Part shown: in pieces, positions 35,873 through 43,748 of the stretch
How the letters are laid out: every line of letters begins with the position of its first letter
Numbering within the stretch: the stretch's first letter is position 1
NCBI RefSeq assembly: GCF_021532625.1
Contig: NZ_JAKGAR010000003.1
Coordinates: 620,001-684,000, forward strand
Direction: 5' to 3'
Origin: Octadecabacter algicola
GTDB lineage: Bacteria; Pseudomonadota; Alphaproteobacteria; Rhodobacterales; Rhodobacteraceae
Length of the DNA stretch: 64,000 nt
Notes under the pieces: model-generated
The model's input: the letters and a program-made list of their open reading frames with translations, nothing else
What the model was told of the DNA's origin: nothing
Databases searched by the model: none
Made by a program: the position numbers and the translations under genes

Positions 35873-36154
35873 CTAGAACTCTTCGATCTCCGGGACTGTG
35901 CCAAGTCTGACGAGGAAACTCGGTGATCCGACTTCGCCTGTGCTCGGATCTTCGATGATCGTATAGGCATCAGCACCGGTGCACTCTTCACGACCGGCTT
36001 CTCTTTCGGCCCTGTTTTGAGCTTCTAGCGCAGTTGTGTATTCAAATTGCTTGTCGACTTTCAGACTCACTTGCCCGTTTCGACCTGCCTTTGTCTCCAC
36101 GTATGTCTGACAGATATGGTGAACCTTATCTGTGTTTTCCTCTGAATTCTTCAT
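35873..36154 (-). CDS. Conserved hypothetical protein
   Basis: A 93-residue soluble, charged protein without signal peptide or membrane segment. Contains two cysteines (HHICQTYVE, REECTGADAY). The pattern of a short beta strand (GQVSLKVDKQFEYTT), helix (ALEAQNRAEREA) and strand (DAYTIIED) suggests a small alpha/beta domain. AAAGGATC precedes the ATG, which supports it as real. Not recognised as a named family. It precedes a 77-residue basic protein on the same strand; the two could be co-transcribed. Confidence 0.6.
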   Translation of the reverse strand: MKNSEENTDKVHHICQTYVETKAGRNGQVSLKVDKQFEYTTALEAQNRAEREAGREECTGADAYTIIEDPSTGEVGSPSFLVRLGTVPEIEEF

Positions 36155-36260
36155 GACTAGATCCTTTTCGGGCGCGGAGGTGATTTGGGCGCCGTGGGCA
36201 CCTCGAGAGATCCAAAGTGGGACATTATTCGTCCGTTGGAAACAGACTTCAAAGTGCGTT

Positions 36261-36494
36261 TCATCGCTTCACACCAACCTTGGGCGAAGGCTTTTTCTTT
36301 GCCCCCGCGACGGCCTTGGTTGGCGTGTTCGCTTCTCGCTCGAGGCGGGCATTGCGAAGGCGGTCGAGTTTGAGTTGCCGCTGTTCCGCTTCGTCGTCGA
36401 TCATCTTTCTGACGACGCGGCTTGTTCTGTCCATCGGCGTTTCCCTATCAAGAAAACTCTCCTTGAGCACAGTTGTTTTGGTCCGCTTTGTCAT
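36261..36494 (-). CDS. Small basic conserved protein
   Basis: A 77-residue, strongly charged protein: a helical middle (RVVRKMIDDEAEQRQLKLDR) and a Lys/Ala/Pro-rich tail. No membrane segment. AAGGAG stands 9 bases before the ATG at 36494. I do not recognise a function; the composition would suit a nucleic-acid-associated or disordered protein. Confidence 0.55.
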   Translation of the reverse strand: MTKRTKTTVLKESFLDRETPMDRTSRVVRKMIDDEAEQRQLKLDRLRNARLEREANTPTKAVAGAKKKPSPKVGVKR

Positions 36495-36543
36495 TGGTCC
36501 ATCTCCTTGTTGATTTCATCTGCGAGCAAAGGGGCGAAGAGTA

Positions 36544-37653
36544 TCAAACAATTTCCAGGTGTTTGCGTGGTTCATCGGCGTTCCGCCCTCTTGGAATTTG
36601 GCGGTCATGGAGCATCGATATCTTGATATCGGGCGCCGCCATGGCTCGCATCAGAGCGCTGTAGGTCATCTGAAATCTCACTTCAGAGCCCACGCTCATC
36701 GTCGCCTGAGTGGTGCCGATGACCAGATGGTCGCTTGTGGCGCCGATAAGCATTGTTCCAACGGGCATTAGGAGCCCAAGAATGTCTGTGTCCTGATGTC
36801 CAAGCGCGAGGATCAATCGTGTTGGCTCGTCGTCCCTTGGCGCAAGGAGACGCAGTGCGACGCTGCTTTGGAACAAAGGCACGGACCGATTATTTGCCTC
36901 AATTACTTCGGCAACCAGTGAGAATGCATCGGTGTGCATCCCGTTAATCCGACCTCCCGACACTGGATCAACGCCCAGTAGGATTGCTTCGCCCAATCTT
37001 AGATCGTTTACACGGCCGGTCGGATTCCCGCTGAACGCCCAAGGCAGGTTGGCAGAATTGCCACCGGAAACCGTCTGAAGAAAAGGGCCGCATTGCCCCT
37101 CCACCTCCGATGTCAAAGAAGACAGAGCCTCCATTGCGGCTGCATCCGGGGCTACACCAGTGAGGCAGGCGAAATTGGCGCCGATGCCTTTCAACGCGAC
37201 ACCCGGCAAGTCAACCACGCGCTGCGCCATTGCACCAAGGTCAGCTGGCATGATCCCCTCACGGTTATCTCCCATCTCGACCATTAGGATGACGTTGTGA
37301 ACGCAGTCGTGTCGGATCGCGGCAGTGGCGAGTGCAGTAATAACGGCAATCTCGGTGTTGTAGCTTGCATCACAAACTTGGACGACCTCATCCACCTGGC
37401 TCAGCATCGGCGTTCGGATCAAGGTAATCGGGCAGAGTTGGCCCGCCTTCCGTAACCGCTTCACGTTGCTCAGGCGCGACTCGGCGAGGCCCGTCGCACC
37501 CCCATCTAGCATGGCCTGCGCGATTGCGGGGTGGCCGCAGACCGCTTTGGTCACGGCAGTAACGCTGATGCCGCGGGCATGCAGCGCCTGAACAGCGGTC
37601 TGGGTATTGTGGCGTATCTTGCTCAGATCCACCTCAATGCGCGGGTTGCTCAT
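36544..37653 (-). CDS. Alanine racemase-like PLP enzyme (alanine/ornithine racemase family)
   Basis: A 369-residue fold-type III PLP enzyme. IEVDLSKIRHNTQTAV at the N-terminus and the PLP lysine in AVTKAVCGH (about residue 36) match the alanine/ornithine racemase group; the later VEMGDNREGI and GGNSANLPWAF stretches fit as well. Its ATG overlaps the stop of the DUF1611 gene by 4 bp, so the pair is translated together. DUF1611 proteins include DgcN, a D-glutamate N-acetyltransferase, which suggests that the pair acts on a D- or N-modified amino acid. The actual substrate is unknown. Confidence 0.82.
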   Translation of the reverse strand: MSNPRIEVDLSKIRHNTQTAVQALHARGISVTAVTKAVCGHPAIAQAMLDGGATGLAESRLSNVKRLRKAGQLCPITLIRTPMLSQVDEVVQVCDASYNTEIAVITALATAAIRHDCVHNVILMVEMGDNREGIMPADLGAMAQRVVDLPGVALKGIGANFACLTGVAPDAAAMEALSSLTSEVEGQCGPFLQTVSGGNSANLPWAFSGNPTGRVNDLRLGEAILLGVDPVSGGRINGMHTDAFSLVAEVIEANNRSVPLFQSSVALRLLAPRDDEPTRLILALGHQDTDILGLLMPVGTMLIGATSDHLVIGTTQATMSVGSEVRFQMTYSALMRAMAAPDIKISMLHDRQIPRGRNADEPRKHLEIV

Positions 37654-38849
37654 ATTGCGGCCACAGGTGGTCCTTGCTTCAAACCAGGATAGGCGGCCAC
37701 GACCATCGCCAGCAAATGCGCCGCCGGCCGGCTGAGCGCATCGGTCACAGGAAGCCCCAGTTTATGCGATTGTGCTTTGATCGTATCTGCAAGCTCGGCG
37801 TCGGACATTCCCTCATGATTTATCGTGACTCCGATAACCTTCGTGTCGGCAAAAGCCTCAATCAACGCAATTTCGCTTGCGGGCGTGGGCATCGGCATGT
37901 TGGGAAAATCACAACGATGCGCCCGTTTAGGTGCGTGCTGAAGGATAACGGCATCCGGTTGGCTGCCACGCAAGATAAATGCCGATGTGCAGAACGCTGG
38001 ATGGCTCAGCGCTCCTTGGCCTTCGATCAAGATGACATCGGGACTCTCTGCGTCAGAGGCAGCAACAATCGCCCCCTCAAGTTCGCCGCAGCAGAACTGG
38101 GGTGGCACAGCATCCATAGCCACACCGTATTTCGCCCCCTGCATCAAACCCGTTTGGCCTGTGCCAACAAGAACTGTCTTGATGCCTTTTGCATTCAGGG
38201 CCCGCGCCAAGACTGTCGCCGTTGTCCGTTTGCCAATGGCGCAATCGGTCCCGAGAACCGCAATGCGTAAGGCACTGACACCCGCGATGCTACCATCGAA
38301 CAGGCGCATGTCCTTGCTTTGCTTTGGTTTGCGTATATCGCGGATGGTGACACCCTGCTGTGCCGCGGCGCGGGCAATCTCGGGATCGTCGCTCAGGTAT
38401 TCGTGCAATCCGCTGACGATGTTCATTCCAAAACTGATTGCATCCAGAACGACGCCGCGGTCAGCCGGAGATAGCCGTCCGGTAGATGGAGCCATCCCGT
38501 AGATAAACGTTTCTGGGATGACGGGTTCATGGGCGACAGCGGCGGCCAGTTTTCCGAAGACTGGTATCCGGTTTGCCGCGTCGTCAAGAATGAGCCCACT
38601 GTCCTCTCCGGCGTGAAGGCTATCGACCACAGACAGGACCCGATAAGCTTGAGAATGGCGCACGAGGCCGTTTGCGGTCTTGCCGTCGATTTTTGCGAAA
38701 TTGCCCTCACAATAGACAATTGCGGTTGGACATGAGTTGGTTTGCTTAGCGGGCGCCGAGTTTTCAAGTTCAAAGTCGCTCAGCGGTGGCACGAGTTCCC
38801 TCTTGCCAATTTGAAAGATGGCGCTCGCAGCGCTAAGTTTGGTCGTCAT
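37650..38849 (-). CDS. DUF1611 (DgcN-like) P-loop protein
   Basis: A 399-residue protein of the DUF1611 family. The N-terminal half has a Rossmann-like fold; the C-terminal half carries a P-loop, GTDCAIGKRTTA (about 204-215), followed by VGTGQTGLMQGAKYG and ILIEGQGALSHPAF, hallmarks of the family. AGAGGAAA precedes the ATG at 38849; the longer frame lacks a ribosome site. Characterised relatives (DgcN) N-acetylate D-glutamate in marine bacteria. Here the partner is not the enolase-superfamily DgcA but a PLP racemase, a different combination. Operon with the next gene (ATGA overlap). Confidence 0.82.
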   Translation of the reverse strand: MTTKLSAASAIFQIGKRELVPPLSDFELENSAPAKQTNSCPTAIVYCEGNFAKIDGKTANGLVRHSQAYRVLSVVDSLHAGEDSGLILDDAANRIPVFGKLAAAVAHEPVIPETFIYGMAPSTGRLSPADRGVVLDAISFGMNIVSGLHEYLSDDPEIARAAAQQGVTIRDIRKPKQSKDMRLFDGSIAGVSALRIAVLGTDCAIGKRTTATVLARALNAKGIKTVLVGTGQTGLMQGAKYGVAMDAVPPQFCCGELEGAIVAASDAESPDVILIEGQGALSHPAFCTSAFILRGSQPDAVILQHAPKRAHRCDFPNMPMPTPASEIALIEAFADTKVIGVTINHEGMSDAELADTIKAQSHKLGLPVTDALSRPAAHLLAMVVAAYPGLKQGPPVAAI

Positions 38850-39229
38850 TGTGTTTCCTCTTTTATAGTCGACACTGCGGCTTGCATCTGGCCCGACGTT
38901 TCGGGCCAAGTGCGGAGCGCAATGCAATAGTGTCAGTCGTCTAAAAAGCACTGACCTTTTTAGGTTTAGAAATTTCTGTCGCATTCCCAGTTACTTAACG
39001 ACCTGTCGCGGCGGGCATTCTCTGGAATCACGATGGCGGCGTAGAGATTAACCCGGGCTTCGAGCAGGCGTTGTCAGGCATTTGCGAAACAAATTACCAA
39101 GCCACCGCAGGCGTCGCGGCCAAACCTAGGGCGCAACCTAGTCCGAAGACCTAGTATTTCATGGTTTGGACGCCATGCGGTCGAAGCGCGCTGAAGGGTC
39201 GCGGCGGCAGTTGCTATTCCACATCTGTG
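38850..39229. other. Intergenic, leader of the DUF1611 operon
   Basis: No gene or known repeat block seen. It contains a T-rich segment near 38957 (CTGACCTTTTTAGG) likely to be part of the promoter region. A short open stretch at 39040-39130 has protein-like composition but no start or match. Confidence 0.35.
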
Positions 39230-39583
39230 TCATGATTCATTCAGCTCGAGCTCCTCGATGCAGGCTGCTGCAAGATCGCTGTTCGGTGTGTCGGTGCCCG
39301 GCAATGTCGCCCAACCGGTTTCCATCATAGCCCGACGGCGTCCAAATCCTGAGGCATCTTGAATGCTCGCCAGTTTTTCAGCACGTTCGGGATCGGACGC
39401 TGACATATCGAGGCAAACTGGCACCATGGCCATAGTTACTTCTTCGCTGGCGTGGTCCTGTGCCATTTCTTGTGCAGTGCCGCTGGTCGTCCAGCCACCC
39501 CAAGAAAAGCCTAGGATTGAGATCGCAATCGCGCCGCCCAGGGCCCCGTAGAAGCCTGGTTTCGTCCATTCTGGAAAAGTCAT
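39230..39583 (-). CDS. Conserved membrane-anchored hypothetical protein
   Basis: A 117-residue protein with one N-terminal hydrophobic helix (GALGGAIAISILGFSWGGW, about 11-29) and a polar, probably periplasmic, remainder with two cysteines (PVCLDMSA, AACIEE). Proteins with the motif of a GALGG helix followed by FxWGGWxT are common in rhizobia and roseobacters and have no known function. AAAGGAACC precedes the ATG at 39583, so the longer frame to 39661 was not used. Isolated gene. Confidence 0.65.
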   Translation of the reverse strand: MTFPEWTKPGFYGALGGAIAISILGFSWGGWTTSGTAQEMAQDHASEEVTMAMVPVCLDMSASDPERAEKLASIQDASGFGRRRAMMETGWATLPGTDTPNSDLAAACIEELELNES

Positions 39584-40275
39584 TTTTGGTTCCTTTGACG
39601 GAGAAAGCGCCGCCTCACTGTTTTTTGCGCGAACGACGTCTTGGGTCAGGGCCGTTTCCAAGTCGATTTCATCGACAGGGCGCTGTTCAAATCTCGTCGC
39701 GATTCACGAGCGTATCCGGCTGCCAAGAACGGTCGATCGACCGTTCCGGCTGTGTGGTTGTGCGCGAAATTATCGGCAACGTACCCAAACATCAGATCCT
39801 TGCTAACGGATATGACAACTGAATTTTCATGATAGAGGATTGCAATTCGCTCTGGCAGGCGATGCGCCTATGCCGCAGAAAATCACAATTTTGTATCTCC
39901 TACGTAGTCTCTTGGCACCGGAAATGCAACGTAAACGGTCCGGGTCTTGTTCTTAAGGCCAGCAATCTCCCTCGATTAAAGGGATCGGCAAACCATCCCG
40001 CAGCCCCTTTGCCAGCAATGTCATCGTCTTGTGTAATGACCAAAAGCAGACATTCATGCTCATCGCAGCATCGGTTAAAGTGGGCTCGAAGCAGACGTTG
40101 GAACTAAAAACCCGCACTTCGCTGCGGCTGCACGATAACATCTGGGTCAGGCGACCGGTTTGCGGGACGAAGTGTGCATTCGCTGCGAATGGGCTGAGGT
40201 CCGCTTCAGTAACCAGGGCTGGTCAAAAACGAATGTTTTTTGGCTGCCATCTTTCTAGTTTGGTATTGCTGCGGG
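39584..40275. repeat. Gene-free 692-bp gap with dispersed repeat copy I
   Basis: No gene supported. From 40065 to about 40205 a repeat copy: GCAGCATCGGTT, AAAGTGGGCTC, CACTTCGCTGCGGCTGC, TTTGCGGGACGAAG. The part before it (39584-40060) shows no coding frame of convincing composition. It could hold decayed genes. Confidence 0.6.
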
Positions 40276-40917
40276 CTATACATCAGCGTGCTTCAAGAGG
40301 GTCAAAGCAAGACCGAGGGCGACAAGAAGACCGCCACATACTCTGTCGATCCACAGCGCCCCGCGATTGCTGAGAAATTGAACCGCTTTTGCGCCCAGGC
40401 CCGCGTAGGCGGTCATGGTGATCACATCGACCACAATAAAGATCAGAGCCAGCGTAGCATACTGTTGAAGCATTGGCTCTGTCGGTATGAGGAACTGCGG
40501 CAGGAATGCCGTGAAAAACAGATAGCCCTTGGGGTTTGTGACTGCGACAAGAAAGCTCTTCCTGAAAACCGCCGTGTTGTTGTGAAGCGCACCCGCTCTC
40601 TTTTTGTCGGAAGGGTTTTCCACCGGTCCCAACTGGCCGGATGATCGCATCATTTGTACGCCCAGCCAGACGAGGTAAGCGACGCCGATCCATTTGACGA
40701 CGCTGAACAGGAGAGCCGAGGCAGCTAGGATAGCACCCAATCCCAACCCTGCCGCCGCGATGAGAACGGCGTCTGAGATCGCTGCACCAGCGATGCCGTA
40801 CCCGGCCACAGGGATGCCGAACCGCGATCCATTGGTCAAGGCGAGCAGGACCGTTGGACCGGGCGTCATAACCACAACCAGCGCCAGAAGGGCGAATGTC
40901 AGAAGTGAAAGTTCCAT
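40276..40917 (-). CDS. LysE/RhtB family amino-acid exporter
   Basis: A 213-residue inner-membrane translocator. The N-terminus carries the family signature VVVMTPGPTVLLALTNGSRFG (about 14-34), shown here in part as MTPGPTVLLAL, and NPKGYLFFTAFLPQF near residue 123. About five to six hydrophobic helices. The start is ATG 40917, overlapping the previous gene's stop by one base (TAATG); the longer frame to 41013 lies in that gene. Third gene of an operon driven from the TetR-controlled promoter. Probably exports an amino acid or analogue. Confidence 0.9.
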   Translation of the reverse strand: MELSLLTFALLALVVVMTPGPTVLLALTNGSRFGIPVAGYGIAGAAISDAVLIAAAGLGLGAILAASALLFSVVKWIGVAYLVWLGVQMMRSSGQLGPVENPSDKKRAGALHNNTAVFRKSFLVAVTNPKGYLFFTAFLPQFLIPTEPMLQQYATLALIFIVVDVITMTAYAGLGAKAVQFLSNRGALWIDRVCGGLLVALGLALTLLKHADV

Positions 40918-41423
40918 TACGCGGTGTCCTGCTGAATCTGATAGATGGCCAGGCCAGTCAGGAGGAGTGACACTCCGCTGGCGACGGTTCTTAGGGTGTT
41001 CCAGAATTGCCAAGAGGATGAATACTCATGCCAGATGTCGCGCGCCGCCTCGGCGTCAGTTGGAACGACAACCTCTGCCAGCGCTTCGTTCATCGGCACG
41101 TTGACTGTGGCCGTGACAAGGAAAGCCCCCACAACGTAGACCCCCGCAGCCACTCCAAAGAGCACGGCAGGTTGCCTTTGCAGTTGGCTAGCGGCGACAT
41201 ATGATGTCGCCGCAAGTATGAGAGGCGTCAGGAAGAAAGCCGGGAAGAAGATGGGGTTTCTGACCGATGCATTCATCGCCTGCATGGCAGTGATCGCGAT
41301 ACGTGGCTCTGTGGCATCCAACCCCCACATCGTTGAACAGACCCAAGCATAGAAAAACCCAAAGATTGCGCCGATGCTCAGGAGTGAGAGCATCGACATG
41401 GGCAAAAGCAAACGAGCCATCAT
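40917..41423 (-). CDS. DUF1772 (anthrone oxygenase-like) membrane protein
   Basis: A 168-residue protein with four hydrophobic helices. Recognisable DUF1772 features: GFFYAWVCSTMWGLD near residue 22, the MNASVRNPIFF segment near 50, NVPMNEALA near 107 and the WHEYSSSWQFWNTLRT motif near 130. Proteins of this group are related to anthrone oxygenases, but bacterial members mostly lack a known function. Overlaps upstream gene (ATGA) and downstream LysE gene (TAATG). Confidence 0.8.
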   Translation of the reverse strand: MMARLLLPMSMLSLLSIGAIFGFFYAWVCSTMWGLDATEPRIAITAMQAMNASVRNPIFFPAFFLTPLILAATSYVAASQLQRQPAVLFGVAAGVYVVGAFLVTATVNVPMNEALAEVVVPTDAEAARDIWHEYSSSWQFWNTLRTVASGVSLLLTGLAIYQIQQDTA

Positions 41424-41809
41424 ACCCGCTCCGCGACGGTCGTCTGTTGTGGGCCGACAGCTTTCACAACAGACGCAAAGATGACCAGCGCAGCGAATTG
41501 ACCAAGCAGAACCGCTGGGTAGATCAGGGCGAATTGTGCGTCGAAGTATTTCTGCGGCCCGAAAGAAACCAGAGCCATGAGCGCGGCGAGAGCGCTTAAT
41601 GCGCGTCCGGCCCGACTGCCCAGCGGCTGCACGATGATAGCTGCCAGAGCGACGGATATCGCGGCTCCAAGAAACGGCGCAATGCCAAATAGGGGCGTAG
41701 CGATGGGCGGGTGAGGCCTGATCCCGGCATACAAGGCGGACAGCATAATCGCTTGCAAAACGATGAGAGTTGCCAGGGCAGCAATGACGTGACGATTTGA
41801 TTGTTCCAT
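41420..41809 (-). CDS. Small integral membrane protein
   Basis: A 129-residue protein with four hydrophobic helices and little else: AALATLIVLQAIMLSALYAG, APFLGAAISVALAAIIV, ALSALAALMALVSF and PAVLLGQFAALVIFASVV. Family not recognised. GGAGAAG precedes the ATG at 41809; the longer frame would run into the operator sites. First gene of the three-gene operon that ends with the LysE exporter, divergent from a TetR gene. Confidence 0.7.
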   Translation of the reverse strand: MEQSNRHVIAALATLIVLQAIMLSALYAGIRPHPPIATPLFGIAPFLGAAISVALAAIIVQPLGSRAGRALSALAALMALVSFGPQKYFDAQFALIYPAVLLGQFAALVIFASVVKAVGPQQTTVAERV

Positions 41810-41823
41810 TTGCTTCTCCAAAG

Positions 41824-41868
41824 CGTAACTGAGATTACGGTTGAACATATCCGTAATAATAGTTACGG
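41824..41868. promoter_or_regulatory. Two tandem TetR-type operator palindromes
   Basis: CGTAA-CTGAGA-TTACG at 41824-41839 and CCGTAA-TAATAG-TTACGG at 41851-41868. Both have the same arms and a 6-base centre, with starts 27 bp apart, in the 85-bp gap between the TetR gene and the divergent membrane-protein operon. This is the expected layout for an autoregulating TetR repressor. Confidence 0.8.
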
Positions 41869-41894
41869 TTTCTGTCAACAGGTAGGAGAGTGAT

Positions 41895-42518
41895 TTGCGA
41901 GAAGAGAAACGATCCTTGCGCCAGCAACAGATCGAGGCGGCTGCCTACGAAGTTCTGGAGGCCAAAGGCTATGGTGGCACGTCCATGCAAGGCATCGCCA
42001 AACAGGCACGCGCCTCAAATGAGACGTTGTACAATTGGTATGGCGATAAACAGGGGCTGTTTCGTGCCCTCGTCACGCGCAACGCCGAAGAAGTAAGGTC
42101 CCACCTGGAAGCCGAACTGCAAACCGACCACGACGCGCTTTCGATTCTGGGGTCCCTGGGTCCGAAGCTTCTAAATCTGCTGACCGGTGATCGTGCCGTT
42201 GCCCTGAACCGGGCCGCCGCCGCCGACAGCAGCGGTGAGCTTGGCGCGACGCTGTCTAGGGCCGGGCGCGAGGCTGTATTTCCATTGCTCGAACAGGTGC
42301 TGCTTCGGGCGCGGCAAGAGGGCCACCTGCGCTTTGAGGAGTCCGGAGCAGCCGTGGGCCTCTATCTTGACCTGTTGATCGGTGATCAGCAAATCCGGCG
42401 GGTAATTGGACGGCTCCCGGCTCCGACAGATGAGTTCTGCGAGGCTCGTTCGAAAAGGGCTGTAACCCACCTTCGCCAACTGCTTGGCAGCCAACCATAT
42501 GGAGATGGCCATAAGTGA
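41895..42518 (+). CDS. TetR-family transcriptional regulator
   Basis: A 207-residue repressor. The N-terminal helix-turn-helix reads IEAAAYEVLEAKGYGGTSM then IAKQARASNETLYNWYGDKQ, standard for TetR. The C-terminal ligand domain is of the TetR_C_7/AefR-like type (a GREAVFPLLEQVLLRARQEG stretch). The start codon is TTG 41895, supported by AGGAGAG at good distance. It is divergent from the DUF1772/LysE operon with two palindromes between, so it likely represses that operon and itself. Confidence 0.9.
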   Translation: MREEKRSLRQQQIEAAAYEVLEAKGYGGTSMQGIAKQARASNETLYNWYGDKQGLFRALVTRNAEEVRSHLEAELQTDHDALSILGSLGPKLLNLLTGDRAVALNRAAAADSSGELGATLSRAGREAVFPLLEQVLLRARQEGHLRFEESGAAVGLYLDLLIGDQQIRRVIGRLPAPTDEFCEARSKRAVTHLRQLLGSQPYGDGHK

Positions 42519-42546
42519 ACGACGACCACCCGAAGCGTGCAAGACT

Positions 42547-42813
42547 ATGGCTGAGCCACGCGATTAGATCGACACCATCGATATCGAGCTGATTACCCTT
42601 CTCGCCAACCGGAGCGGCTACATCGACCGCGCTGTTGATCTGAAAGTGATCGAGGGGCTGCCTGCAAGGACAACAGATCGGGTGACTGAGGTTTTGAATG
42701 AAGTCGGCGCAACGGCCACACAAAATGGGTTGGACCCTGAACTGGTGCGCAAGCTTTGGTCAGAACTGATCGAATGGTCGATCCAGAGAGAAATCCGGGA
42801 GCTTGGGGAATAA
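42547..42813 (+). pseudogene. Chorismate mutase-like (AroQ/PchB type) gene with premature stop
   Basis: Reading from ATG 42547: MAEPRD, then TAG at 42565-42567, then 81 open codons to TAA at 42811. The open part has the AroQ-class pattern: IDTIDIELITLLANRSGY, later EGLPARTTDRV, GLDPELVRKLW and LIEWSIQREIRELGE at the end. In this all-helical family the first helix begins with Arg then Ile-Asp, and the stop falls between those positions. No start codon or ribosome site is visible after the stop. So a gene of the isochorismate pyruvate lyase/chorismate mutase group seems to be silenced by one nonsense change. A sequencing error would also explain it. Confidence 0.75.
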
Positions 42814-42856
42814 TGCCATTCTGAAATACCAAAGGCGTTGTTGATGTGGCGGACCT

Positions 42857-43249
42857 ATGAAACTCATCCGCGATATCAAAAACGCGGGGGTTTTTCACAA
42901 GGCGGCGAAGTCAATGCAAGCAGGGGATTATTCTGCCGTTCTTGACCGCTTGGAAGGATTCCACGCGCAACCATATTTTCTGGCCAAGTCAAAGCTGTTT
43001 CGCGCAATGGCGCGGCATCGGCAGAACCGCTTTGCCGATGCAGGCCAACACTATGACAAATTCCTGACGAGCCATCTCGCGGACATGCCGCAAAAGGACC
43101 GTGTCTATATGGAAGAGTATGCCGAATTCTTCAGAAGCCGTTCTCAAGCCAAAATTGATCCGTCACCACAGTTTTATTCATCTCTTGAAGAGCTGAGAAA
43201 GCTTGCGTACTCGGAACCATTCCTCACCAGAGCTAAATATTATTTTTGA
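42857..43249 (+). CDS. Hypothetical protein with TPR-like helical hairpins
   Basis: A 130-residue soluble protein. Helix pairs such as FHKAAKSMQAGDYSAVLDRL and ARHRQNRFADAGQHYDKFL have the spacing of tetratricopeptide repeats, suggesting one to two TPR-like units. No signal peptide or membrane segment. The ribosome site is weak (GGCGGACC). Not recognised as a named family; no functional clue from neighbours (chorismate mutase relic upstream, repeat downstream). Confidence 0.5.
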   Translation: MKLIRDIKNAGVFHKAAKSMQAGDYSAVLDRLEGFHAQPYFLAKSKLFRAMARHRQNRFADAGQHYDKFLTSHLADMPQKDRVYMEEYAEFFRSRSQAKIDPSPQFYSSLEELRKLAYSEPFLTRAKYYF

Positions 43250-43748
43250 ACCATGGGCAGGTGTCGACGGGGATGAATGAAGCTGACCTTCGACTATTTG
43301 CGCCAATAACGTTTGTATTTGCCACAGCCATCGCTGTCGCCGAAATCTTTAAAAAGTTTGTGCCACGAACCCTTGGCAAGACTTCGATTGTTTTTGACAA
43401 GTTTTTGCCGCGATCACTACACCGGACATTCGCCATCTTGCAGCAAATTGGTAGGTCAGGGCTCTTTGCGGATTTTCGCCGCACGGCGCACCAATGTCCG
43501 CTATACTGGCAATCCAGCAAAACAAACTCATGGATCAACGCTAAAGGATGAAACATTTCGTTTTCAGTAGCACGATGATGTTTTTGTACCAGTGCTTAAC
43601 TTATTGATCCGCCTCTAAGACCAATTTTGTATCTGTCCAATTTCTACGCCTCCGGATGCAAGCAATGAGGGTTGATTAGATGCGATGCTGCGTTCAAAAC
43701 AGACCGCGATGAGCAATTAGAAACCCGTGCGTAAATTTGGATATAGGC
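43250..43748. repeat. Gap with inverted copy J of the dispersed repeat and a possible gene relic
   Basis: On the minus strand 43415-43515 reads AGCGGACATTGGTGC, then GGCGAAAATCCGC, AAAGAGCCC and TTGCTGC: repeat blocks in reversed orientation. Before it (43270-43410, plus strand) a short open frame with FVFATAIAVAEIFKKFVP resembles the helix that ends E1-like/ThiF enzymes, but no other part of such a gene is present. Confidence 0.45.
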
